Assembly: GCA_950295325.1 (NCBI GenBank) | Contig: OX485805.1 | Coordinates: forward strand, 6,882,501-6,946,500 | Direction of reading: 5' to 3' | Length of the DNA: 64,000 nt | DNA from: Polytrichum commune | Lineage: Eukaryota > Streptophyta > Polytrichopsida > Polytrichales > Polytrichaceae | Translations under genes and position numbers: made by a program | The notes under the pieces: model-generated | What the model was told of the DNA's origin: nothing | Seen by the model: only the letters and a program-made list of their open reading frames with translations | Databases searched by the model: none | Shown here: positions 12,195 to 23,680 of the stretch, piece by piece | How positions within the stretch are numbered: position 1 is the stretch's first letter | Layout of the letters: every line of letters starts with the position of its first letter

Positions 12195-12480
12195 CCTACC
12201 CTCCTCTTGATTATTTATGACTGCTTCACACAATGGCCGTCCAAGTTGAGAGGTTGTGGGTTTGAATGGCCAAACTTTGTTGAGAGTCCAAAGAAATGGG
12301 CTGAAAATTTGCAATAAAATGTAGGAATTGGAGCCTTTGGCCGGGCATAGTGTGAAGCCTCCAAAGGCCAAGCCCAAGAGTCCAAAAGAAGAAGGAGCAT
12401 CATCCCATTTTATTCCATGCCCAAAACAACCCCTCCATTCTAACGGCCAAGATCTTATCATGTTTTTTTTTTTTTTTTAA
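12195..12480. repeat. CTTCACAC-type repeat fragment
   Basis: Carries inward-facing CTTCACAC (near 12223) and GTGTGAAG (near 12349) words plus repeated GGCC-containing text, resembling the CTTCACAC family at 15.4-18.6 kb. A run of T near 12463 follows. Boundaries are uncertain. Confidence 0.35.
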
Positions 12481-12859
12481 ATAAATGAAAAAGTCGACAA
12501 CCTCTCAAACATAGTGTGGGTTTTCATTTGTGTCCGACCCAAACTTCCTTTGAGAGTATGTCGCCTTGGCAAAAACATATTGCCATGTACGCATTTTAAA
12601 TTGCAATGGCATTTGGACTTTGGCCTCTAGTGTGAAGGGTCGAGAGGCCGAATTCTTGGGTTCTTGCACTCTGATTGGAGGAAATCGATGGCCTCTCGAC
12701 CTTCGACCAAGTAGTCTCGCTTTCCCAACACCTGGCCAATCAAGGATTTAACACTTTTAACAAATCGACAAACATGTGGAAGCCATCATGGGGTCTATCT
12801 CACTAGGAAACCCACGACAACCCACAACAATCCAACAACTTCAAAAATCACATTACATG

Positions 12860-13390
12860 ATTTCAAGGAGGTTTTTCTTGCTGCAAAGTGGAATTCTTTT
12901 CATCTCTCACAGAAGAAACTAGATTACCTCCACCTCAAGGATTTTCTCAAATACAAATGTGAATTGTACTTGAAGCAACCATTGTCACTGCCACAACGCA
13001 AGATCATTGTTGCTTATCGCATTGCAAACCATAGACTTGCAATCTAAACCAGACGAGGGTGACTATCCCTATCTCTAGAGGTAATAATAGACAAAGCCAC
13101 TTTTGCTCTTACAATGCAGCTGAAAACAAGGGACATTGTATGTTGGAGTGTCCCTTATATAACCCCACTAGAGATAAATCTCTATCAATATTTACGAATG
13201 TAATGTCAAGGAGTCTCGAGTCTTTCTTCCAGTTGGATCATCAAGTTGATATTAGTCTCTATCTCACAAAGCCTACTGCACTCCGCCACTCTAGGGAATT
13301 AATCGGTTTGAAACCCTCCTAATGTACGTTTTAGTCTCATTAGCCTTTTGACTTCCTGGACTCTAAAATCGATCTCATTTCATTAGATAA
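12860..13390 (+). mobile_element. LINE C-terminal fragment, family 1
   Basis: Encodes, with stops and frameshifts, a PLSLPQRKIIVAYR-like stretch and then FCSYNAAENKGHCMLECPLYN with QVDI and RELIGLKPS, matching the minus-strand fragment at 4262-4740. It ends in an ATTTC-type tail (ATCTCATTTCATT near 13370). Degenerate and 5'-truncated. Confidence 0.7.
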
Positions 13391-13932
13391 ATGCCCTTAA
13401 CATCTACCAAGAGGGAGGACAAACCAAGGGAGGGAAGACAAAAACCTTGATTACTATTGTAAAGCCCAAGGATTGTTATTTAAAACTAAAGTAACCTTAA
13501 ATCGGAGCCAAAGACCATTAGTCCCATCAAGCTTATATTGGGTTAGCAGCCAATGTAGAGGGGGGCAGTTTTTCCATTCCAGTAGCAACCGTTATGTTTG
13601 AATAACAGTTTTCAAAAAGAGCAAAAACAACATGCCAACTTTGTCAAATAAAGAGACACAAAAACATTGAGAAAACCAAAACCTTGGTACCGAATTCCTT
13701 GGACTTGACCTTTCATGTCATCTAACCATGTTGAAATACATCCATTTTGTTGGATTCAAGATTTGAGCTCGCTTTTTTCATCGTTTTATGTACCAAAGTG
13801 ACAAATCGTTGAGAACTTCGAAATTAATGTTACATTCACACTAACTTGCAACATAGTAAATGTTTCCATAATGCTCACTGTGATGATGAACTGAACATTA
13901 GGTAGTAACCTATGGTTGGGTGGGGGTGCTTA
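13391..13932. other. Intergenic, nothing recognised
   Basis: Low-complexity AT-rich DNA without a readable gene or element signature. Confidence 0.4.
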
Positions 13933-14359
13933 GGGTTTCCACAAGGGTTGCTCGCCCACCAGATTCTAGATAATAGTAGGTCGGAGGTGTTCGCATGTAG
14001 TTAAGCACAAGCCGTCATCCAATCATAATTTGGGGGTTTGTTAGAATGTGGAGGGTTGTGGACACGGGCCGCTAGACTTTCATGCATTCATTAAAAAATA
14101 TTTAACTTATAAGTGTTGGTCACCAAAGGATTAAGATCGGTTGAAGCTCCAGAGAACTACTCTTGGTTTAGAATTCCATTATTGGAAATCGAGAGGAGGA
14201 TGAGGAGGAGTTTAGTAGGTGGGTCCATAATTGAAAAGATGGGAGTAGCTAGTTGGCACATATGAACCCTACCCCACCATATTCCCTCTACATTTGGGCA
14301 AGTTTGTCCTTATTCACACTAGAATATGGTGGGCGAGTGGCCTAAATGGAAACGTATCC
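13933..14359 (+). mobile_element. Tourist-like MITE, copy B
   Basis: Aligns by eye with the 4873-5295 element along its length: GTTGCTCGCCCAC near the left end, GGAGGTGTTCGCATGTA inside, and CCCTACCCCACCATATTCCC near the right end. TTA flanks the left end (13930-13932); the right terminus has decayed. Confidence 0.7.
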
Positions 14360-15060
14360 TCAACCAACCCTAAAGCTTATTTAACTTATTTTTGGACTCC
14401 TTTGGATAATTGGTATGCATGATCGACTCAGCAAATTGGCTTAGACATGGTAGAAATATAAAGAAAATAATTTGCACATCATATGAAAATACTACAAATT
14501 CATGAAGTCGCTTACCCCTAGCTTCTTAAACACATCCCTAGACCCACACTTTTTCCACAACAAATAGCTCCCAAAACCGTCCAGACACTCACCAAAACCA
14601 TTCCGGGTTCTTATCCTAAAGTCAACCCCGCTTTTCCCATCTTTTGTCGATACCGCCTTTGCACAAAAACCAACACTCCACCCAATAATAAATAAATAAA
14701 ATTTTGTTAAGGCCCATCTCTTTGAGATGTGCCCCTACACTATCACCCAAGGTGAAAATGCATGCAATTTCTACTATAGCATGTGCATTTATTTTGGGGG
14801 GAAATATTGACCCCAAAATTAGCATAAGAAGCCCCGATTAGTATAGAGGGACCCACTTGAGACGAATAAACCACAAATCTACGAGTTATGTTTTTACTAG
14901 ACCCCCTCTACCTTGGGTAATAATTGTAGGGGGCCAATTCAAAGAGGAGGGTGTCTAGCCATGGCCTTCAATTCATAACTATTACAGACTTAAGTTAGAT
15001 CTTCTTCCCAATGAACAGAGAAAACCGACCGCTACTTATATATGAACAGGCTGAGTTTAA
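14360..15060. other. Intergenic, nothing recognised
   Basis: I see no gene, RNA or terminal-repeat structure in this stretch. Confidence 0.4.
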
Positions 15061-15064
15061 AAAA

Positions 15065-15270
15065 TTACCGGTCAAAATTAAAGACTCTAGAATAATCACC
15101 CATCTTTGAGAGGAATCTATAAAATATACCTTGAATTAATAAAGAAAACCGAAAGATCACAACATGTAACCAGTTGGACTTGGAAACACTAGGATCTTGA
15201 CCGATTATGCACATGAAAATATCCCGAAATACTGCTTCTTCCTTGCACATATGGATGAACACCGTTCATT
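15065..15270 (-). mobile_element. CCGGTT-rich dispersed repeat, copy 2
   Basis: Inverted, diverged copy of the 5425-5630 unit, sharing AACATGTAACCAGTTGGACTT and an ATTAATAAAGAAAACCGAAAG stretch. The terminal GATCGGGGAG motif has decayed. Confidence 0.5.
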
Positions 15271-15627
15271 GAAACACGGGACGAGAAGGCTTTCATGTGC
15301 TCAATGAACAATATTTCATCCTTACTGACAACCTGGCCCTATGTTAAAAATACACCCTACAAGACAAAGGGTACTCATGTTTTTAAAGAACCCCATTGAA
15401 GGAAAATGGATTACTACACAAACAACTTTCTCAGGGCCACTTCACACACAAGGCTGAAGGCCCCTGACCATGGCAATGTAAGAGCTCTTATTGGTCGAAA
15501 AGGCGGAGACCGTCCAAGTTCACTTCACACTAGGAGGTGAAGGTCTAAAGGCCCAAAGACAAGTTTGTTAATGAAAAGTCTACATGGAGTCCTACATGGC
15601 AGGTTGTGGATAAGGGTGTATAATCTA

Positions 15628-15680
15628 CCGGAATTTGCGCCAGACCCACCTTCAAGAGGTGGACCTGACGCAAATTCCGG
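15628..15680. repeat. Near-perfect 53-bp hairpin
   Basis: Left arm CCGGAATTTGCGCCAGACC and right arm GACCTGACGCAAATTCCGG fold around CACCTTCAAGAGGTG. It lies in a CTTCACAC-family segment (about 15430-15690). The same CCAAGAGGTGG core survives, without the arms, near 26932. Confidence 0.7.
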
Positions 15681-15884
15681 GAGACCATGATTTTTTTAAT
15701 AATTTTTATCAACATGACATATTATAGGACAGATTGCAAGGCAGATTCCAAGACAAACAACCACCACCAAGTAATTCTCTTAAACTGATAAAGTTTGAGA
15801 CATATTATATTAAACCAAATCCTCCCCCTTTTTTTCTGCCAACAAAATATGCATTGGTCCCGCAACATGGTTCATTCTAACTTC

Positions 15885-16018
15885 ACACTATGCTTGAGGG
15901 CCCAAGACTACATAAAATGGCTTTCCGCAACACCCATGGTACAGCCCTTGGATGAGTGTCAAGGGTCCTCACCATTACAAGGTCACGGCTCTTGGCTCAT
16001 GTGTGAAGTGGCCCTTAG
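15885..16018 (+). mobile_element. CTTCACAC-type MITE copy
   Basis: About 130 bp from CTTCACACTATGCTTGAGGG to GTGTGAAGTGGCCCT, with internal CATGGTACAGCCCTTGGATG. Its inverted copy lies at 18439-18597. The termini are inverted GGGCCACTTCACAC repeats. Superfamily unassigned. Confidence 0.6.
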
Positions 16019-16108
16019 TGACCATGCATGTCGACTAACTTTCACCGATGGGCCCGGGACCACCGCCAGTTATATATGGGTAAAGCAACATCATGGAGTG
16101 CTAGAGAG

Positions 16109-17464
16109 CAAGCTATAAATTTGACACCCTAGCCAAATTTCCAGGGGACACCCTGTCCCAAATTTTGGGTGTCTCAAGGACACCCTGCTCCAATTTTTGG
16201 GTGTCCTCATAAATTTCTCTTAAAATTTTTTTTTTGGTCAAAATAGGTACAATTTTGAAAAATATATAATATCATTTCAAAATCTCAATCAAAAATCAAA
16301 AAATCACTACATATCATAACTTGCAATGCAAATCAAACCTACAAGCGGCGGCCTTTCATAGCACACCACTTTACCCATACTTGTTCAAAGTCAATGGCCT
16401 CTATGGGGATTTTTGCCATTGCAACTCTCATTTGTGCTTCCAAAGTCTCTAATACCAAACTACACCGTAAAGTAGATTTAATATGATTTTGAGTAGAAAA
16501 TCCTCTCTCACAAGAAGCTGTACTAGCAGGAATTACAAGAACAGCTTGCCACAACTTTGTCATATGAGGATATCTTCCAACATAGTCCAAATTGGAAGAA
16601 TAAACCATCCAAGCTTGGTGCATTTTAAGACCACCACATGAAATATGAAGTGTATCCAAAAAACCTCGAAGCTCTGATTTTAAACCACACTCATCAAAAA
16701 AATTCCCTCCATTAGTGCTAATTGGATTAAAACTCACCTCAAAAATTTCAAAATAAGCTTGTTGCCTTGAAATGAATGGTTGAAACTTGGACAGCATTCA
16801 AATGCACATATCTTTGCCAATACAAATTCAAACTGAGCAAAACAAACACCACAAGAAGCGTAATCTTCATAGCTTTCCAAAAATGTAAAGAAGTGTGTAA
16901 TCGGATAAGAACCGACCTTACAAATTGCAAAACCAAATCGATCAATTTCTAGAACTAGGCGACCTTCATATGCTCATAACTTTGTCTATACAACTCGGAA
17001 TGAAGCAAGACTACCACCAAAAGAAGCGAAATTTCAATAGCTTTCCAACGATATGCAGAACACATCAATCAGATAAAAATTTGATCTAAAAACCTCGGAT
17101 TCAGATTGTGGATCTTAGTTTAGGGTTTAGGGTAAGAGATGCTACGAAAAAGACACCATTTGATAAGTGTTGTGAGTGTGAGTAGGGTTTTACAAAGAGA
17201 ACCTAGTTCCCATGGTTCTCATGTTTATTTCATCATTTTACATTTAAACTTCCTTAATCCAAACTTCATATGTTTAAGAACTTCATATGTTCAGGGCCAT
17301 AGGCCCTACAAGTACAAGGGACACCTTAAATTTTTTTTGGGTGTAAAAATGACACCCTTGTAGGATTTTTGGGTGTCCTCGAGGACACCCAAAATGAGAT
17401 TTGGGTGTCATAGGACACCCTAGGAAGCAAAATACACCCCCCAGGGTGTCAATTTTATGCCTTG
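16109..17464 (-). mobile_element. hAT transposon remnant with perfect 8-bp target duplication
   Basis: A 1356-bp element flanked by CTAGAGAG on both sides (16101-16108 and 17465-17472). Terminal inverted repeats are CAAGCTATAAATTTGACACC on the left and CAAGGCATAAAATTGACACC on the right strand. Subterminal GGGTGTC/GACACCC words repeat many times at both ends. It carries only the 3' part of a hAT transposase. The sequence next to that ORF (16800-17105) contains an internal tandem duplication of ~150 bp. Confidence 0.85.
16339..16797 (-). pseudogene. hAT transposase C-terminal dimerisation domain (truncated)
   Basis: 152 codons without a stop, ending at 16339. The hAT dimerisation signature is clear: YPHMTKLWQAVLVIPAS, then TASCERGFSTQN, then the IKSTLRCSLVLETLEAQMRV segment. 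The N-terminal BED finger and the catalytic RNase H-like fold are missing from the 1.36-kb element, so it cannot encode an active transposase. The frame has stayed open, which suggests a fairly young internal-deletion derivative. Confidence 0.85.
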
Positions 17465-17511
17465 CTAGAGAGAACTATTGTTAGCTTAACTATTATTAAT
17501 TTTTTATTTAT

Positions 17512-17872
17512 ATGGTCATATCATCCCGGGCTAGATCACATCTTCATTCGGTTGGGCCCCACCCCTCTCACACCTCCTCCACTGCCCGGACTTTTTGTCC
17601 GCACCTACGTGGGAACTCATCCCTGCTCGGAACCAATGTGACAGTACCCAATCCAAATTACAAATATTCGAGTTGATATCACTTTCATTATTCCCGAGTT
17701 GATTGATGGAGTTCCTTCACATGCCAAAGGAGCTTATTTGTTTAAGTGACCGGGAATTGTCACATTGGTTCCCACACATGTTGGGCAGGAAGACCGGACA
17801 ATGAAGGAGGCGTGGGAGGGGCGGGACCCAGCTGAATGAAGATGTGATCTAGCCTGGGGCGGTCATACCATT
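17512..17872. mobile_element. Foldback element with ~120-bp inverted arms
   Basis: The left arm (17512-~17645) contains GGCTAGATCACATCTTCATT and ends near AACCAATGTGACA. The right arm (~17756-17872) is its inverted, slightly diverged copy (TGTCACATTGGTT … AATGAAGATGTGATCTAGCC). A ~110-bp centre separates them. No target duplication is evident. It sits 40 bp beyond the hAT element. Confidence 0.75.
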
Positions 17873-18029
17873 GGGTTCTATTTTTGTGCATGAGTCGTCC
17901 AAAACCTTACCATCATCAACTCGGGCATATAACTACACCATTTATGGTATTTATGCCCACTTCACACACGAGCCAAGAGCCGTGACCATGAAATTGTGAG
18001 AGCACAAAGAAAGTGTCCAACGACCGTCC

Positions 18030-18445
18030 CAAGACACCTTCAAAATCATGTAATGTGGTCATGGATCCTCAAGTGTAGTGTGAAGTCATATGTGACCGGA
18101 CCCTCAAGAAAATGCTATTTCAATGAGTTTCTAGTCATGCGGGTCCTCACACATGAAAAAATAGAATAAAGCAACAGTTGTGAGCGTTCAAAATGCCATG
18201 GTCTCCCAGTGTCGTGTTAGGCTTACCTCCAAGAGATGGTTTATGAAAATAGTCCAAGTGACCATGGAACACGATCGGTTCGATGCCATGTAATCCATGT
18301 AGACTTTACATCCATCTAGCATTCACATACTCCATCGGTCCCTCAAGCGTAGTGTGAAGTAGCGAACTTGGACCGGCTCCGCCTTTCCCACCAATAAGAG
18401 TGCTCGAAGTGTAATGGTCACGGGCTCTCAGGGCCACTTCACACA
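18030..18445 (+). repeat. CTTCACAC-family repeat, long form, copy 1
   Basis: A ~410-bp segment directly repeated at about 26755-27160. Shared text includes CTCAAGTGTAGTGTGAAGTC, CCATGGTCTCCC or its variant, and GACTTTACATCCAT. Inward-facing GTGTGAAG words mark subunits. No protein is encoded. Confidence 0.6.
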
Positions 18446-18597
18446 TGAGCCAAGAGCCGTGACCTTGTAATGGTGAGGACCCTTGACTCTCATCCAAAGG
18501 CCGTACCATGGGTGTTGGGAAAGCCATTTTATGTAGTCTTACATTGAAATGGTCAAGGGCCTTCAGCGTTGTGTGTGAAGTGGCCCTCGGTCTCGCG
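18439..18597 (-). mobile_element. CTTCACAC-type MITE, inverted copy
   Basis: Begins GGGCCACTTCACACATGAGC and ends TGTGTGAAGTGGCCCT. The body is the reverse complement of 15885-16018 with few changes. Confidence 0.65.
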
Positions 18598-18961
18598 TGT
18601 GAAGTGGCCTTAAGTAACCAATCCAACCTTACCGCCAAACATAGACTTTTCCTCTTCACCTACCAAACGGGAGTCTCTTATCCGAGGGTGAGAACAGCTA
18701 ATCGAAAGCTCCTAAAAGGCACCTAATTTAAACTAGAACCGAGCTGTCACTAATCTAAACAATGGATACTAATATTAAAATTCCCAGTACCATATTCCAC
18801 CATGGTTATGAAGGGATAGGGACTTTTTGCATGCGATGCTAGAGTCCTCTTCTCTATATTTTTGGGTTCAAGGAACTGCAGGGGAACATATATAAAGTAA
18901 TGTTATCGGGGTACAACAACCATTCACTCTTTTGGCATATTTAATCATCGGAGTCAAGTTT
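18598..18961. other. Intergenic, nothing recognised
   Basis: No gene or element signature is readable before the poly-T start of the LINE copy at 18962. Confidence 0.4.
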
Positions 18962-19560
18962 TGTTTTTTTTTTTTTTTTTTTTTTTTTTGAGACAGAAGG
19001 CAACCAGCCAACGCCAAAGAATTGAAGAAAAAAGCAAACCGCACCCATCACCGAGGGGAGGCGGAACCCCTCGGGTGCGGGACACCGCCACGTAAACGCA
19101 CCAAGAAACCGACCCCACCACGGACAACCCCCCTACCCCACCCTACCAAGGAACCACCCCCACCCCACCTGCCAAGGACAACCCCCAAACCACCAACCCC
19201 AACCAAAGCGGGGAAGACCACTACCTACCATAGCCCTTCCAATTCCAATCAACGTGTAAATTCCTCCGCCTACATAAGACTTCCCGTGCTCCCCATGTTT
19301 TGTCAAAGCCTTGGAGCATCGCAACCTTCGCAAAGTCGTTAGTTTTGATAATGCCAAGCACCCTATTCCATGCCGCTTTGGCATAGATGATAAGCCCATC
19401 CCACACAAGCCGTTTAACCTTAGATTCATGCCAGTGTTCATGATTAAACACTTTATCGTTGCGTTCAATCCTTTGGACCATCGGAGTCAAGTTTTGGATC
19501 GATCGGTTAGTGGAATCCACCACATAATTTTTGAATTTTTTTCTTCTTCCAAATAATAGC
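18962..19560 (-). mobile_element. LINE 3' end, family 2, with poly-A tail
   Basis: Minus-strand insertion. The long T run at 18962-18988 is its poly-A tail, followed by GAGACAGAAGGC, the complement of the family 3' terminus. Upstream on the minus strand a frame encodes QRIERNDKVFNHEHWHESKV and WDGLIIYAKAAWNRV, the same C-terminal region found in the plus-strand copy near 25.2 kb. The GC- and C-rich 3' region just inside the tail is distinctive. Confidence 0.75.
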
Positions 19561-20515
19561 AAATGAGATTCATTGCAAAAAAAAAGGAGGAACCAGCCGA
19601 GGCACAAACAATGTGATTGTTAAAGAACTCCTATCCCAATGTGCCTTTCCCAATAGATTAATGAATCCATGTGCGTTAAGTTACCACTTAGTTCATTATT
19701 TCCATAGCAACCACTTCAAAGAAGGGGATGGTTTTCATGTGAGAAGTGTTGTATAACATTACTAAGCATACACATGATGGTCTTTTTTCAAAGAAAGATG
19801 ATGCAATTAAATTACTTTGATGATTTACAAGTGTTTGTCAATAGTTTTACAATTCATAACCTAAGTGCTCCGCATGAATGGTGAATCCCGGGATCAAAGG
19901 ATAATTATGTTCATATGATACATGGGTCCACGGAACACAATCAAGGAGTCGTGTTATGTTATGTACCACTTCAATGTCACTCAACCATTGTTCTAGTGTG
20001 ATTAGCTATTATTATGGTGTGTGCTCCCCCCACTCAAAGTACATACTAAGTTGAGTAATGTTATCCCCCCCCCCCCCTCCCACATCTTCTAGACTTAAAG
20101 ATTGCCACTAAAATTCACATCTAGGCAATCAATCTTTCCCTAGTCTTTCCACCTTCAATGGTAAATACTCGAGTATAAATGTGTGTTATTAAGACAATTT
20201 TCTTCATGCACCCACTTTTTGTAGGATATAAAACACACAATGAGTGCGAGATGGTTAGCAAATCCATATTGTGCCCATAACCATTTGCTTCATTGTTTTC
20301 GGAGCTATCACATGAATATCCCATTCATTGTCATAATTCATTATTCATTAAATGGTCGTATAGGTTCCCTCGATTATGTTGATTGTTAAGCCTATAGCAA
20401 TTAGCATATTATGAGCACGTAGTCCAACCTCTTTTGACCACCTATCTTATTGAAACGTGCCCTTTCTAAATAAATAAATAAATAAATATATATATATATA
20501 TATATATAACATAGG
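19561..20515. other. Intergenic with dispersed repeat and microsatellite
   Basis: Contains a C tract near 20063-20076 and the inverted AGAGATTGGACTACGTG-type repeat at about 20390-20450. A (AAAT)n(TA)n microsatellite lies at 20466-20508. No gene recognised. Confidence 0.45.
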
Positions 20516-21740
20516 TGTTAAGGTTCACATGTACCCATGTTTGAAGTGAGCTATGCTTTGTAGAGACATCCTCATCACACCAGAAGGAAGCGATGCGAGG
20601 AAGACGAGGAGTTTGAGCAACCAGTGAAGGGGGTGAGAGCTCGGTGAAGGAGCCTGAGGAGAAACCAACAAATACGCGCCAGGACTGAGGGACCAGCGTA
20701 AGGGACTAGGGCAAGAGCTGCGGGACCAGCAAAGAGAGGACCCAGCCCGAGAGCATGCGGCCAGTGAGAGCTAAGGGACTAGGGCAGGAGCTGCGGGACC
20801 AGCAAAGAGAGGACCCAGCCCGAGAGCCAAGCGGCCGAAAGCCTGAGGGACCAACAGGAGAGGGAACTAAATGGACGGTGGAAACGGGGCCATTTGAGGA
20901 CGAGGACGGCCATCGGCCTCTGAAGTTAGCAAGCCGGTTCGGGTCGGCCGAACGGAAGTGGAGACGAACTGGTTTGAGCCTCGGACAATAAATGTAAATA
21001 GGACCATTTTGAGAAGCGTAGAGGCGCGGTCCTATTTCCGTTTAGGAGCACATGTTAAATAGAATTAGGATGAATGAAATTCCAACTAGGGTGATAGGAA
21101 AAGTTATGTACATGGATAGTACATGTTGGACTATTTAGATTTAAACTCTATGAATTAAGACATTTAAACTCTGCTATAATTAGATTCAGTGCTAAAATTA
21201 GCCGAGCTAACATTTACAAAAATTCTAGGGAAACGTAGATTTGTGAGACTATATAAGGAGGCCACTAGAGGGCCCTAATACACTTCATTTCATCCCGAAT
21301 ATTATACATGAGTATCCGGACCTCGGACTTTGTTGAGACGTGAGGATTGAGCGTCCGAACTCGGACTATTGTTGAGACGTGAGGCATGAGTGTCCAAACT
21401 CGGACTTTGTTGAGACGTGAGGCACCTATGGTGATTAATTAGCTTAGGAATTAGAGAATTAATCCGAGACGGGAGGCACCGAAGGGCATTCGGACTTAAG
21501 AACGCTCGTGGAAACAATACAATCAACCGCGGCAACGAATCGAACTCGCCAAGTATTATTACTCAAGCGGGCGAGGTTGGGATTTCCGTGCCGACGCGGG
21601 ACGATTAAAGACTTAGAAAATAAACTAAAATTACCGAGGAGGCCACATGATTTTGGAGTTGCGGGAACTTCAAGGACCTTAGGAAAGTGGACACAAATTC
21701 ACCGAAGGAAACGATTAAGAGAAGTAACTTATATGTAACA
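20516..21740 (+). mobile_element. Possible LTR (solo or degenerate) with TATA box and tandem subrepeats
   Basis: A GC-rich stretch holds a 73-bp-period direct repeat (20700-20753 and 20773-20826, sharing GGGACTAGGGCA and CTGCGGGACCAGCAAAGAG). A TATA-box-like ACTATATAAGGAGG follows at ~21249. Then come three ~38-bp tandem units at 21308-21423, each with CGGACT…TTGTTGAGACGTGAGG. This order resembles the U3/R/U5 parts of a plant LTR. I found no second LTR, primer-binding site or retroelement protein, so this is tentative. Confidence 0.35.
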
Positions 21741-22639
21741 TGATTGGAATTGATTGATGAATGTAATTACACTTAAGCTTAAAAAGGATCTTACATTGTC
21801 TACATACTTAACCATCATTTGAACTAGAGTTATTAGAATCATATCACCGCATGACGTAAAAACGTAATCATAAGCGGTAGAGGATTCGTCAATTAGGCAA
21901 ATCAATGTACCGCCACATCATACCTTTATATCAAGACCTCATATCAAACTTTTACCGCATATCAAATCTAAAAATAACTTAAGGGGCAATGAGTAAGGAA
22001 TTGAGGGATACATGAAGGGATTACTTAAGCCATATCTTTGTGAGATGCCCTAAGGAATTGAGAGATATTATTCTTCCTTGAGGTTAGATTTTGAACATGA
22101 GAAAGGGAATTTGAGGTGGATGAACTAAGGATTTAATTCAAGGCCGTAAACATAACCAAATAGGCACCCGAGAGATCTAATTTAGCAAGGGTATATGCTT
22201 GCGTAAATTGGATAGCGTGACTCGGATTTGAGATAATTGAATGGACATTCGAACCATGAAATAATGGGGAGTGATCCTAGAAGTTATTAGACTTACGGGA
22301 ATGATAAAATATTCTAAGAGAGTAAATGAGGAACATTCTATGAATTAGGTTGTTTTGACTTAGCGAGGGAGTATGCTTGCCTTATAGAGAAGTTGGGCAA
22401 GATGCTTGAAGACTTGAAAGGAACGAGAGATATGTTATAAGAACTTGAATGGATAAATAGGATTGTGAATGTTTTCAACCATGAAAGATATTGTATAAGA
22501 GCAATTTCCCTCGTAACACTTAACCGTGACATTACACTTTTTGGGAAACATTAACTAAGTTCTAAAGGCACTTACACATTAAGAATCCATTAGAAAGCTA
22601 TTAAGAGATATTGAGAATGCATTTACGTGTTTCTGGTTA
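21741..22639. other. Intergenic, nothing recognised
   Basis: Purine-rich on the plus strand, with no readable gene or terminal-repeat structure. Confidence 0.4.
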
Positions 22640-23680
22640 AGGACGCTTTCGGGGAACATAAACTTGTGATCTTAGGGCAACTACTCCTAGAGAAATTATA
22701 AAGACATTGAAACTATATGTTACGGGATTGAGACACAGAAGAATACAAACACCTTCACGAGACTTAGAGAGAAGATCTAATTTTGGTGGGAGTAACTTCC
22801 ATGTAAACCGGTTCAGCAACGGGTTACACCGTCTGAGGCTGGAAGGTTGAAGGTGCCCTCCACATGCTTGTCTTATGTGCTCACCCTTTTGAATTAGACA
22901 CCTACATTTGAGTGGAGTATGCCAATAGTTAACAACATACATCAGATAACGGTTGGGAAGATGTGCAATGAGATTGGACTACATACTGCTTGGAATATAG
23001 ACACCATTTTAAATCAAAAACCTAAATTCAGTTGGGATGACATGTGTGACCAATTACGAAGAATGAGAACTTTCACCCTGATTTCTTGTAACTTTTGTAT
23101 CTCAAAAGCAATTGTGAAATTTGAAACGACAATCTTTGTGATTTGCAATTACCTACTAGACTAGACAATTCATAATCCAGTCCAATGACAAAAATTACAT
23201 ATGGAGTTGAAAGTGCGCACGCTAGGACCACACTCCTTATATCAAAAACATAGGAGCCAATACTTTAAACAAACTCTCGGGAGTCCCTACTAGTAGACTC
23301 GTAGTGGCTTATTTGATTACTTTTCTTTATGAAAGTACCGGTCAGAGCCCGACTACGAGGGATATTATTTCTAGTGCTCTTGGAATTGAACACATGTATA
23401 TTGATGATGTCATGATCGTCAATGACTCCCGTCTTGCAATTGGTCGGAGACTTATTTATAACAACGAACTGCAAATTTGGACGCCTGATTAAATAGACTT
23501 GTGTTACGTACACACTAAGGAAGAAACGTGACTGTCCCTGCTTTTGAGATAGAATCTAACTTATGGCAGACATCTTATGTGACTAAATCCAATTCTCAAT
23601 GGTTGGATATTGTCAATGGCAACTTGGCAAGGGTTTCGGTTTCATGGAAGGTGCCCACTAAAAAAATATTATACTCCTTC
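22640..23680 (+). pseudogene. Unrecognised coding-like segment, broken
   Basis: Three successive plus-strand frames at about 22919-23164, 23224-23492 and 23528-23680 have protein-like composition. Examples are WDDMCDQLRRMRTFTL, STGQSPTTRDIISSALGIEH and EIESNLWQTSYVTK. They are separated by stops and frame changes. I do not recognise the family; it could be the relic of one protein or chance. No terminal repeats were seen around it. Confidence 0.25.

Noticed and set aside
19133-19468. Gly/Trp-rich minus-strand frame
   Set aside because: It is an alternative frame of the C-rich LINE 3' region, not a separate gene.
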